Assembly: GCA_964494205.1 (NCBI GenBank)
Contig: CAZBRD010000020.1
Span: forward strand, 16,022-80,021
Source: JBBTCX01 sp964494205
GTDB lineage: Bacteria > Planctomycetota > Phycisphaerae > UBA1845
Reading direction: 5' to 3'
Length of the DNA: 64,000 bases
The notes beneath the pieces were generated by a model, which was not told the DNA's origin, made no database searches, and was given only the letters and a program-made list of their open reading frames with translations. Positions 45,104 through 53,473 of the stretch are shown piece by piece (positions within the stretch are counted from its first letter, which is position 1; every line of letters begins with the position of its first letter). The position numbers and the translations under genes are program-made.

Positions 45104-47253
45104 GGTGCTTGCTCCTTGGGTTCTTCGACAGCGGCTTTAGCAACCTCAGCCGGGCCCGACTCGGGCGCAGCCGCAGGTGCGACGGCCTGCTTCTCCACAG
45201 TTCTTTCCTTCCGATGAATCAGGCCATCCTGATCAATGTACAACGATTCGAGGTGTTCAAATGTTTTCGGGGCATAACCGAGTGACCATTTGTCCTTGCC
45301 CCAGTTGAAGACGTAGAGGTCATCATCGAATTTGAATTCCTCGTCTTCTTCCTTTTCTTTTTCGTCTTTGGGCATTTCGAAAATGCTGTCGAGCCATTCC
45401 GACCATTCTTTCTTGGCGGAGAGTCGGAGGTGAAGGAGTTGAGGATTTCCCGCGAAGTCCACGTAGCCGTCGAGCTCCTGCAACTCCGCCGGCCAACGAC
45501 CAAGGTCTTTGTGGAACAGTTTGCAGTGGTGATAAAGCACGCGAAGTTGCTGGCTCGCGGTTCGCTCGCGAGATAAATCGCTCGCGCCCGAATCCTCTAC
45601 CAGCGAGGCAGCCAGCATCGACGGCAGGGCTATGGTTCCGAGCGGGATCGGCCCTTTGTGCTTGGCGCTCAGTCCCGTGTAATTCAGGTCGAGCTTAACG
45701 CTCGCATCGGACAGTTTTTCGTTAATGGCTTCCGGTTTGGGGAAGAGCGTTCGAATGCCGCCGGTGTTTAGCCCGACGTTGAAGTAGGGCAGGGTCCACT
45801 TATAGACCTGCTTCCAGTTGATCCATGCCTCGCCGTCCGTCTTTGTTCCTGAGGGCAGAAATCGGCTATCTTTGTTTCGCGGCAAGTCCAGCCAGCGACG
45901 AACAAATCCCTCGGGTGAGGTGCTTGTCCAGCCAAGTACCAGAAAGTCCTTTTCCTTGCCTTTGGCGTCCGTTTCCTTAGTCATGAAGAGGACGGGGTGC
46001 ATGGTCAGCGGCATCATGAAACTGCCGCGCTGACCGCCGTCGTTCCAGAAAACCGTGCGGTCGCGAATGGTCACTTCCTTCCACGGCTCTTTTTGATCGC
46101 GCATACGATAAATCTTATTTACTTCCTCGACGGCTTTGCGGACGTCCTCGGCGAACTTGTCGGGGTCGCGAGATTTCATCTGGAAAACCAGATCGGGCGC
46201 GGGCAGAAAACCTTTACCGGGCAGTACCGTCAGGCACAATTCGGAATCCATCCGACTTGAAACCGGTCCGAGCGACTCCGCGCCCACCATTTCAAACTGT
46301 CCGCTATCGCTGACCATGAATTGGGGGCCGAAACCAGCCATGCCTTCCAGCATGCCCGGCGCTACGGTTGAATTGAACGCACCAGCGAAGAACGCTTCAT
46401 TCGGCACGAAGAACGACTGCTTCACGCGACCGAGGAACATTTTCACGCCCATGCCGGAGATCGGCGGGAAGGCGAGTTGAATCGTTTCGTCCCAATCTCC
46501 GTCGCTGTCGACACGTCCCGCGTAGGTGACTGCGGTCAACACGCTGAAGTTGGAGAAGAACGTGGCGCCGCTGTCCTTCTCGGTGGAGGCGAGATTCAGG
46601 CGGCACGTCACCAGCGGCTCGCCAGCCGAAGTGCCATCGCCGGATTCAAGCTTGATGAAATCGGTCGGCGGGACGAGATCGGCATGCGATGCGATGATTG
46701 ATTGCCTGCCGCCCACCGGAATCAGAAACGCAAGGTTAGAGTCCGGCAGTTTGATGACAAACCCGCCGCCGTCCCGTTCCTTTAATGCGACGCCGCGCAG
46801 CAGATCCTTCGCGGTATCCGAAGCTAGAATCGCTTTGACGCGTTCGTGAAGTTCGGCGATCGGCCAATCCACCTGGAGCGCCCAGCGCGACTTGCCTTCC
46901 GTGTCTGGGGCGAATGTCGCGCCATGCAACGCGGTGTCGTTCCACGAATGAAGTTGGGCGAGCATTTTCTGAAGCTCTTCGTGGTTGAATCCCTTCGACG
47001 TGTTTTCGGATGACTCCAGCAGAATGTTCCAAAGCTCGGTGGTGAATCCGCCGGCGCGACTGCGATGCATCTCGTGGATGAGTTGCTTCACGGATGCGGC
47101 GTGAATCTCTGCGCGAGCGCTGATGTCCGCACGTTTTGGGGACTCCGCCGGCGTTTCAACGCCAGCGTAGCACTGCCCGAGGGGGACGATCGCACCTAAC
47201 AGGAGGCTGATCGCACAACTGAACCGAGTTCTTCCAGGTTTTCGAATCAACAT
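45100..47253 (-). CDS. large exported protein of unknown function, coupled to sppA
   Basis: A 717-residue exported protein with a signal peptide of about 30 residues. I recognise no family. The body has regular beta-rich stretches (for example VVWNDGG..., SSPEGFV) and no clear motif, and the last roughly 45 residues are rich in Pro, Ala, Glu and Val, ending in an acidic/Pro tail. The frame ends in an ATGA overlap with sppA. ATG at 47253 is chosen over the TTG just before it. A similar-looking secreted protein is encoded 350 bp upstream. Confidence 0.65.
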   Translation of the reverse strand: MLIRKPGRTRFSCAISLLLGAIVPLGQCYAGVETPAESPKRADISARAEIHAASVKQLIHEMHRSRAGGFTTELWNILLESSENTSKGFNHEELQKMLAQLHSWNDTALHGATFAPDTEGKSRWALQVDWPIAELHERVKAILASDTAKDLLRGVALKERDGGGFVIKLPDSNLAFLIPVGGRQSIIASHADLVPPTDFIKLESGDGTSAGEPLVTCRLNLASTEKDSGATFFSNFSVLTAVTYAGRVDSDGDWDETIQLAFPPISGMGVKMFLGRVKQSFFVPNEAFFAGAFNSTVAPGMLEGMAGFGPQFMVSDSGQFEMVGAESLGPVSSRMDSELCLTVLPGKGFLPAPDLVFQMKSRDPDKFAEDVRKAVEEVNKIYRMRDQKEPWKEVTIRDRTVFWNDGGQRGSFMMPLTMHPVLFMTKETDAKGKEKDFLVLGWTSTSPEGFVRRWLDLPRNKDSRFLPSGTKTDGEAWINWKQVYKWTLPYFNVGLNTGGIRTLFPKPEAINEKLSDASVKLDLNYTGLSAKHKGPIPLGTIALPSMLAASLVEDSGASDLSRERTASQQLRVLYHHCKLFHKDLGRWPAELQELDGYVDFAGNPQLLHLRLSAKKEWSEWLDSIFEMPKDEKEKEEDEEFKFDDDLYVFNWGKDKWSLGYAPKTFEHLESLYIDQDGLIHRKERTVEKQAVAPAAAPESGPAEVAKAAVEEPKEQAP

Positions 47254-47604
47254 GATTCTCAATCCGTCAATCCATTCGCACGACTCGTCATGTGGGTTCC
47301 TGACGAATCATGCAGTGATTCAAACGACGCTTCCTTCGCCCCTACCGGGGCTTTCGCAATTTGTGGTGTCCGAAAGTCCCACGGCTTCCGCCGTGGGCTG
47401 GCCGCGTGTCGCCGCTACCGCGGCTGGACGCATGGGTGGTGGCGGCTGACTTTGTTCCCGGCGAATTCGTCATTGTTGCCGAAACTCTATTGATAGCGTT
47501 CTTTCCCGCCTATGATCGAGCAAACAGGCTTAGACTGTTCCTGCAAATTCAGGCCTGCTGTGCGGATTCCGCTCTGCACCGCTTTGACAGTACAGATACG
47601 AGGC
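47254..47604. other. gene-free gap between two secreted-protein genes
   Basis: A 351-bp stretch with the palindrome array above and nothing else I recognise. The downstream unknown gene and sppA may be read from a promoter here or through from the 606-residue gene; a terminator is not obvious. Confidence 0.45.
47338..47424. repeat. array of three palindromes with TNCC loops
   Basis: Three hairpins in 87 bp: GCCCC/GGGGC with loop TACC (47338-47351), CCCACGGC/GCCGTGGG with loop TTCC (47378-47397) and GCCGC/GCGGC with loop TACC (47411-47424). They lie in the gap between two secreted-protein genes and could be a diverged extragenic repeat. Confidence 0.5.
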
Positions 47605-49425
47605 TTACTTTGCAGAGGCTGTTTTTGCGTCACTACCGGTCGGGAGCTCCGTCGTTGCCGCAGGTGCAGCGCCGCCGGTTAGCGTCATGACTGCGTTCTT
47701 GCCCGCCACGATCAACTCCGTCGGAAGGAAAACGTCCATCCGAATCCATTCATCGCCGCCTGTCGCGGTCATGGCCAGCGGGGGAGTGCCCGCGGGAATC
47801 TTGACCGGCAGCTCATCTTCATCGGTGGCTTTGTTCAGCTCGTTGATCAGTTTGAGCGTTTCGTCGAGCGCGACGTAAATCACTGACTGCCGTTCGGCGG
47901 GGATATTGGCTGCTACCTTCTTGATGCCCGCGTTAGAGTCGAGCGTTGCTTCCTTCTTGGCGGCGGACTGAACGACTTTTTCCATGTAGGCTGGGCCACC
48001 GCCGAACGTGAACACGATCTGGTTTGAATCGAGAGCGGCGAGGCGGAAGGTCAAACCGTCCTTGCCAAGAACTTTCGTAATCTCTTCTTTCTCGTCGTCA
48101 TCGAGATCATCGATGGCCGTGAAATCGAATTTCAACTGCGCGACTTTCGCTCCGCCGGCGGTCTCAGCTTCGACCTTGTACGTCAGGCCCTTCATAAAGC
48201 CCTTCATTTTTTCGTCGACGTTTTCATTCTTGGTTTCAATGACGAGACTCTTGGCAGTGTCAAACATCTTTCCTGTAAGTTCCATCCACTTCTTTCCGTC
48301 ACTGGTCTCTGCGACGGCTGACACGCCGATGATTCCGTACTCGCCGGGTGGCAGGACTTCGACCTTCGCGCACGAGTGCGTCACGAGCGGGATCCATTCC
48401 TGTAACGCATTGCGCAATTGACTAACCTTGTCCTTGTCGATGCCTTCAACGCCTGCGAGCACGTCGATGTATGGGTTGATGGCATCCAGCGCTTGCTTGG
48501 CTTGCGTGGGGTCGGCGATCTGGCCGACGGCGAGCACATAGTTTTCCCCGGGCAGCCCCTTGAAGAGCGAGTCCTTCGTCGTGCGGACCTTCAACTTCTT
48601 TGCAAACTCCGTTCCGGGTTTGGCCGAGAAATTCATGCGCAAATCGACGCCTGACTTCTCAATGCCGACGCCGAGGCTGAAGGTGGATACGCCTTCAACA
48701 AACGAATCGATGTCCTTTTTCATCGATTCCATTTGCTTGGCCGCGAAGGGGTCGCCGGTGCCTCCCATGGCCATCATCATGAAGGGCATAAAGCCGTCGA
48801 TTTGTGGTTTCAGCATTTTGAGGAGTTTTTCGCCGTCAAACCACACCGCGACGTCTAATCCTTCGAGCGACTTCAGATCGTTGTCTTTGAGTTTTTCCGG
48901 CAGGCCCGGCTTTGCAGCCGCGACTTTCTTCGCGACGTCGGACGTTTTGCAAATGTAAAGTCGCTTGTCAGCGGTGACTCCAAACGACGGCTGACCGTAG
49001 AAGTTGAAATCCCAGACGTTTCCTTCGCCGGCCTTGGCATTCATGCCTTCGAGAAGGGCCTTGGGATCCGTAACGGGCAAAACAACAACGAGATGCGAGT
49101 CAATCTCCACATAGCTGGCGGGAGGCAAGAGGACGATTGCTACCGTACCATTCTCATCGAGACCGGCCAATTGCGGTGCGACAGTCTTGAGTGCGCCGGT
49201 CAGCGAGTTGTATGGTGGTTGAATGAGGCCCTGTAAACCAAGATCGACGACAGCCTGCTTGTAATCGGCATCGAGCTGCTTGAGACTCGGCGTGACGATC
49301 ATGGCGATCACGTCTGAAGGGAGCGTTTGAATCGCGTCCTTCATCGGATCGCCCGCAAACGCCGTAACAGCCGGCGCTACGAGCATGGCTAGCACAAACA
49401 TTCGACGGAATAGTTTACGAAGCAT
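47605..49425 (-). CDS. large exported protein of unknown function
   Basis: A 606-residue exported protein with a clear signal peptide (about 1-25, ending AFAGDP). The body is alternately beta- and helix-like with no catalytic motif I recognise; the opening LPSDVIAMIVTPSLKQLDADYK resembles the start of DUF3352-type envelope proteins, a weak hint only. The ATG at 49425 has AGGAG eight bases upstream. It precedes the other large secreted gene and sppA on the same strand, so the three may form one envelope-linked group. Confidence 0.65.
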   Translation of the reverse strand: MLRKLFRRMFVLAMLVAPAVTAFAGDPMKDAIQTLPSDVIAMIVTPSLKQLDADYKQAVVDLGLQGLIQPPYNSLTGALKTVAPQLAGLDENGTVAIVLLPPASYVEIDSHLVVVLPVTDPKALLEGMNAKAGEGNVWDFNFYGQPSFGVTADKRLYICKTSDVAKKVAAAKPGLPEKLKDNDLKSLEGLDVAVWFDGEKLLKMLKPQIDGFMPFMMMAMGGTGDPFAAKQMESMKKDIDSFVEGVSTFSLGVGIEKSGVDLRMNFSAKPGTEFAKKLKVRTTKDSLFKGLPGENYVLAVGQIADPTQAKQALDAINPYIDVLAGVEGIDKDKVSQLRNALQEWIPLVTHSCAKVEVLPPGEYGIIGVSAVAETSDGKKWMELTGKMFDTAKSLVIETKNENVDEKMKGFMKGLTYKVEAETAGGAKVAQLKFDFTAIDDLDDDEKEEITKVLGKDGLTFRLAALDSNQIVFTFGGGPAYMEKVVQSAAKKEATLDSNAGIKKVAANIPAERQSVIYVALDETLKLINELNKATDEDELPVKIPAGTPPLAMTATGGDEWIRMDVFLPTELIVAGKNAVMTLTGGAAPAATTELPTGSDAKTASAK

Positions 49426-49677
49426 GGAAGGGACTCCTAAGTTGATGACGAGACCTCGTTGCACGTTCTAGTGTTCCACGCCGACAGTGACGCAAAGCTG
49501 ACGTAGCTTTCTTTTTGTCGGCCATGGACGCATCGTGGATAATATCAGCAATTGAACGGCTCTGCGAACCTTGAAGTCGTCACGAACCGTACAAAAATGT
49601 AGCATTGAGCGGTGAGATTCTGACAGAAAAGACAACACCAGCTGGACGTTTCTTACTTGAATGAGGACAAAGATGCC

Positions 49678-50790
49678 ATGGGTTTGATGCTCTGCATGAC
49701 AATTTTGATGGCTGTGACGCAGCCTGACACTTCGTCCGCGCCGCCGCTGCCGCGAATCGCGGAGATAGAGTCGTTCATTCTGGAAGTGCAGAAGGAACAG
49801 GGTATTCCCGGTGTCAGTATGTCCATCGTTACCAATAATCAGATCGCCTGGTCGAAGGCGTTTGGGCTGGCGGATGTCGAGAACAAAGTCGCTGCTTCCC
49901 GCGAGTCCGTTTTTCCGATACCCGGAATTAGTCGAACCATCACGGCTACAGCCGTATTGCAGCTCGTTCAATCGGGAAAGGTGAGTCTCGATACGTCGAT
50001 TCGAGAATTCGTTCCCGAGTATCCTGACAAGGGAATTAAGATTGCGGTTCGGCACGTTTTGGCGAATACGTCGGGAGTTCGGAACTTCACGAATGACGAT
50101 GAACTCTACAACCGAAAAAACTACGCGACCATGGTCGATGCGCTTAACTCGTTCAAAGACGATCGACTGATGTTTAAGCCCGGCGAGACGTTGCTGATGA
50201 GCGCGCCTGCTTACAACATGCTCGGCCTGCTGATCGAGCGCATCAACATGAAATCGCTGGATGATGCCTTGCGTGATTCGGTTTTTGCGCCGGCTGGTAT
50301 GGCGCAGAGTTACGTTGATCGAAGCAAGAACATCGTTCCGCATCGTGTTCGCGGATACGGTATGGATAGGTCGCGCAACCTGCTCAACGCGCCGCCGTTT
50401 GATCCCAGCGACCGGCTGCCCTCGGACGGGTTGCTTGCAACGGCGGACGATGTCGCGCGCTTTGTGATTGCATTGAATACCAACAAATTGCTTCAGCCGG
50501 AATTGATCAAGGTGATGGTGACGCCCAACAAGACCAATGCGGGCAAGGAGCTGAAGTACGGACTCGGTTGCTTTGTGCGCGAAGTGGGCGGCCATCGCGT
50601 CACGGGACACATGGGGCGTACGCCGCAGGCGTCGGCGTTCTTGCTCATGTTTCCTGAGACGGGCACCGCCGTCGTCGTTCTCACTAATCTCGACCGCGCG
50701 GATGTGCAATGGATCGCGCTAGGTATTGCGCGATTGGTCGTTGAGAATTTCGATCCGGAAAAGAAAGTCGACGTCTCTAACAACGAGTGA
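49678..50790 (+). CDS. beta-lactamase-fold protein with lost catalytic motifs
   Basis: A 370-residue exported protein of the serine beta-lactamase/D-Ala-D-Ala carboxypeptidase fold, as shown by the overall order and by DTSIREFVPEYPDK, HVLANTSGVRNF and YNMLGLLIERI. The site that should read SxxK is PGISRTIT here: the nucleophile Ser is replaced by Gly and the general-base Lys by Arg. The expected YxN/YSN site reads MSAP, without Tyr or Asn. A GHMG stretch late in the protein remains. It is probably a non-hydrolytic binding or regulatory relative. ATG at 49678 follows a GAGG site; a TTG at 49657 is possible. Confidence 0.8.
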   Translation: MGLMLCMTILMAVTQPDTSSAPPLPRIAEIESFILEVQKEQGIPGVSMSIVTNNQIAWSKAFGLADVENKVAASRESVFPIPGISRTITATAVLQLVQSGKVSLDTSIREFVPEYPDKGIKIAVRHVLANTSGVRNFTNDDELYNRKNYATMVDALNSFKDDRLMFKPGETLLMSAPAYNMLGLLIERINMKSLDDALRDSVFAPAGMAQSYVDRSKNIVPHRVRGYGMDRSRNLLNAPPFDPSDRLPSDGLLATADDVARFVIALNTNKLLQPELIKVMVTPNKTNAGKELKYGLGCFVREVGGHRVTGHMGRTPQASAFLLMFPETGTAVVVLTNLDRADVQWIALGIARLVVENFDPEKKVDVSNNE

Positions 50791-51105
50791 AGCGCCAGGA
50801 GTCTCAAGGGGCGCACATATTTGCGAGAGTTCCGCTCGCCATGAGAATGGTGGAGCGGCTGATGGGATCGCCTGCGACGGGGGAAAATGGCGAAAATCAC
50901 TCACTAACACCACATATGATCAAGCCTTTCAACAGGCGTTGTGGGCGTCAGCGTACTCACCGCAAAAAGCTGCTAACATTGCTGTCCAGACTGTAGCCAA
51001 TCGGGCCGCTTACGGCCTTGGCGAATCGGGACTTGTGTCACGAGTTTCGGGTCACTTAAATTAAGTGCCAACACTTGTGAATTGTTTTTTGTCATTGGAT
51101 CGTTT
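50791..51105. other. gap with a possible frameshifted small-gene relic
   Basis: I see no intact gene. Near 50925-51064 one frame reads as plausible protein (TYDQAFQQALWASAYSPQKA and on to a stop) but has no start codon; a short frame ATGGCGAAAATCACT just before it is shifted by one base. It may be a broken small gene. The stretch is more AT-rich than most of the window. Confidence 0.35.
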
Positions 51106-51585
51106 ATGCACCCTCGAACGATTGCAACGTTAGATAAACTTGAACGAGCAAAATGGTTTTCGGCCGTTGGCGTGCTTGACACGGAAGTAGCAGAAGTATT
51201 GTCTTCATGGCAAGAAGCGATCGAACATTGCAGTTCTGAAGATTGGGAGAATCTTAATCTGGAGGGCGCTAATCAGTATTGCGAACGATTGCAAGAGCGA
51301 TCGCCGGCACGTTTCCAGAAATGGAACGACATCGTGATCGAAGTCAAGAAAGTGACGCAACCGTTTGTACGTCGAAAGATTGAATCGATCGTTGACCAAC
51401 ATTCGTTGCCGAAGGTATTTGAAGATTGCGTTCAGTGGGATATTCTGCATGTATGTATGGAGGCTGAGTACGCTGATGTTTACCCACCGGGCTACTATGC
51501 CAGCCAGGCTTATTGGTATACGAAAGGACACTTTCCCTGCGGTTGGATTGGTAATTTTCCAGAAGGTAAATTAATCATCTACTGA
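51106..51585 (+). CDS. orphan hypothetical protein, AT-richer DNA
   Basis: A 159-residue soluble, mostly helical protein of unknown family, with a Trp- and Tyr-rich C-terminal part (YWYTKGHFPCGWIGNFPEG). Base composition is visibly lower in GC than the neighbours, and codon use differs, hinting at recent transfer. A possible broken gene lies upstream. No motif gives a function, though small AT-rich orphans like this are often toxins or immunity proteins. Confidence 0.5.
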   Translation: MHPRTIATLDKLERAKWFSAVGVLDTEVAEVLSSWQEAIEHCSSEDWENLNLEGANQYCERLQERSPARFQKWNDIVIEVKKVTQPFVRRKIESIVDQHSLPKVFEDCVQWDILHVCMEAEYADVYPPGYYASQAYWYTKGHFPCGWIGNFPEGKLIIY

Positions 51586-51648
51586 CTTTCATCACGACGC
51601 AATCCATCAAATGGACCCTCCAATTAGACTCTCGCAATAGTGGGCCTC

Positions 51649-51654
51649 TATAAT
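51649..51654 (+). promoter_or_regulatory. -10 element giving a probable leaderless mRNA
   Basis: TATAAT sits only six bases upstream of the ATG at 51661, so transcription would begin at or very near the start codon. The upstream -35 (TTAGAC, 19 bp away) is weak. Confidence 0.5.
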
Positions 51655-51660
51655 CCCGCC

Positions 51661-52449
51661 ATGCGACTCACTCGCGAGCTGCGACTTTTTTCTGCGAATG
51701 CCCATCAGCCTGCAACCAACTCGTGGGCGGGCTCAGCGATTAGCGGAGATGTCGGCGCGTTCTGGAAACTCCGCGCGACCGTGCAGGGTCGGGTCGATCC
51801 ACAAACCGGTTACGTCTGCAACATTCAATCGATTGACCAGTTTCTTAGAAAATTCATCGCGCCATCATTACTCAAGCATATCGAAGGGAAAGGCTATTCG
51901 TTGGAGGCGCTGGGCGTTGCGCTGAGCGATGCCTTGAAGAATGCGACGCCAACCATAGACGCGGAGTCAGTTCTTGTTTCGCTAGAGCTGCATCTGTCGC
52001 CTTACACCCGTCTACGAGTTGAAAGGGAAACATCGAACATGATCTCGCTCACCCACTCCTTCGAGTTCTCCGCTGCCCATCGACTCTATTGCAAGGACTT
52101 CACTGACGCGGAAAACGCCCGCCATTTCGGCAAGTGCGCCAACCCCAACGGCCACGGGCACAATTACGTTCTGGAGGTTTCTGTCTCCGGCCAGCCCGAC
52201 GCGCGAACGGGCCTGCTTGCAGATTTGCCGGCCTTGGACCGTACCGTTAAGGAAATTGTGATTGATCGGTTCGATCACAAACATCTGAACCTTGATTGCT
52301 CCGAGTTTGCGAGCCTGAACCCCAGCGTCGAGAATATCGCCCGTGTTATCTGGAAGCTGCTGCATTCGGCCCTTGCACCCGCTAAATTGAGCTCGATTCG
52401 GGTGTGGGAGACGCCGAAAACGTGCGCCGAGTATTGCGGGGATGAATAA
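51661..52449 (+). CDS. queD: two-domain 6-carboxytetrahydropterin synthase-like protein
   Basis: A 262-residue protein of two QueD/PTPS-like domains. The C-terminal half (about 125-262) has the full set: His in FSAAHRLY, the Cys-containing GKCANPNGHGHNY with its zinc His pair, and later DHKHLN and RVWETPKTCAEY. The N-terminal half keeps the fold pattern (ATVQGRVDPQTGYV) but has lost the zinc His pair and Cys. It looks like a duplication with one dead half. QueD makes 6-carboxytetrahydropterin for queuosine and related 7-deazaguanines. It likely sits on a leaderless transcript. Confidence 0.78.
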   Translation: MRLTRELRLFSANAHQPATNSWAGSAISGDVGAFWKLRATVQGRVDPQTGYVCNIQSIDQFLRKFIAPSLLKHIEGKGYSLEALGVALSDALKNATPTIDAESVLVSLELHLSPYTRLRVERETSNMISLTHSFEFSAAHRLYCKDFTDAENARHFGKCANPNGHGHNYVLEVSVSGQPDARTGLLADLPALDRTVKEIVIDRFDHKHLNLDCSEFASLNPSVENIARVIWKLLHSALAPAKLSSIRVWETPKTCAEYCGDE

Positions 52450-52663
52450 GGGACCTCGCCAAAGCCGCCTCACGTCCGGTCATTTTGCCTTTGCCTGTCC
52501 ATCCCGATAAAATGAGGCGGTTGTTGTGAAGCTGTAGGTTACTGGGGGTCCGATCTGCGGTTTGACTTCGCGATCGACGTGTCAACAATGATCCACAGGC
52601 ATCTACTCAACACGACAACATAGTCAACGGCGCAGTTTCGCCTAGGAGCGAAAGGGGAAAGAA

Positions 52664-53386
52664 TTGCCGTCAATTATCAACCGACTTAATCGGTCTATTT
52701 ACATCTTATTTGCATCGTCGGGTTTGGCTGTCGGCCTCTTTGGCTGCGGCTTTAATGAACAAGCATTGTTCGTCGACCCTGACGATGCCGGTCGCGACAA
52801 CCCGTCAAAGCACGTCATCCAACTCGACTGGACCGGCGGCACCAGCCCCATCATGGGCGACGACGATCTTCCCGGTCTCGAATTCAATCGTTTCATGATG
52901 CCGGACGGCACTTCACTGGCCGAGCTTGAACCGGCGTTCAAGTCGCGCGTGGTGGAAGAAGTTCAGCGCATCTTCTCCGAAGTCGCGGACATGGAAATGA
53001 TTGTTGAGGAAGCTGAATCCGATGGTCGCGGCGATGACACGGTCGTTCTGATCACGCAGACCGATTCACAAGGCTTGAAGCGATTCGGTGAGGGAGAGTA
53101 TGACCCCTGCAATGAGCATGAAGACGACGTGGCCGTCATCTTTGGCGAAGAGCTGCTTGAATACGGCGGCACGCTGGCGTTTGATGACTGGGTGATGGTT
53201 TTCGCCAATTCGCTGGCGCATGAGATCGGTCACACGCTCGGCTGGGCGCACGTTTCACGAGAAGAGTATCCGCCAAATGCTCGACAGTTGTACGTTGAGC
53301 TCATGTACGATCAGCACACGATGACCGAGATGCGTCGCCCGCAGCGTTTCCTAGTTGAACAGTCCAATTGCGATCACGACGAATAA
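52664..53386 (+). CDS. putative zinc metallopeptidase lipoprotein
   Basis: A 240-residue lipoprotein with a lipobox VGLFGCG near residue 28. A zinc-binding HExxH site appears as AHEIGHTLGWAH (about 184-195), the HExxHxxGxxH pattern of metzincin-type proteases, with His in the third position. It starts at a TTG with AAGGGG about eight bases upstream; a later ATG would lose the lipoprotein signal. Substrates unknown. Confidence 0.7.
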   Translation: MPSIINRLNRSIYILFASSGLAVGLFGCGFNEQALFVDPDDAGRDNPSKHVIQLDWTGGTSPIMGDDDLPGLEFNRFMMPDGTSLAELEPAFKSRVVEEVQRIFSEVADMEMIVEEAESDGRGDDTVVLITQTDSQGLKRFGEGEYDPCNEHEDDVAVIFGEELLEYGGTLAFDDWVMVFANSLAHEIGHTLGWAHVSREEYPPNARQLYVELMYDQHTMTEMRRPQRFLVEQSNCDHDE

Positions 53387-53433
53387 CCGCTTGCCCCCCA
53401 ACCAATCGTTGATCCCACCTTGTCAGAGAGCAT

Positions 53434-53463
53434 TTTTGTAATTAGCAATTTGTAATTCGTAAT
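53434..53463. repeat. dispersed AT-rich repeat copy
   Basis: TTTTGTAATTAGCAATTTG and onwards nearly matches the right arm of the foldback element at 41799-41828. It lies 10 bp beyond the stop of a minus-strand gene, the same placement as the other copy. Confidence 0.55.
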
Positions 53464-53473
53464 GCCCTCATCG

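Noticed and set aside
50726..51064. A 112-codon plus-strand frame spanning the end of the beta-lactamase-fold gene
   Set aside because: The first half is a shadow of that gene; only the last part looks protein-like, and it has no start. Recorded as a possible relic, not as a gene.
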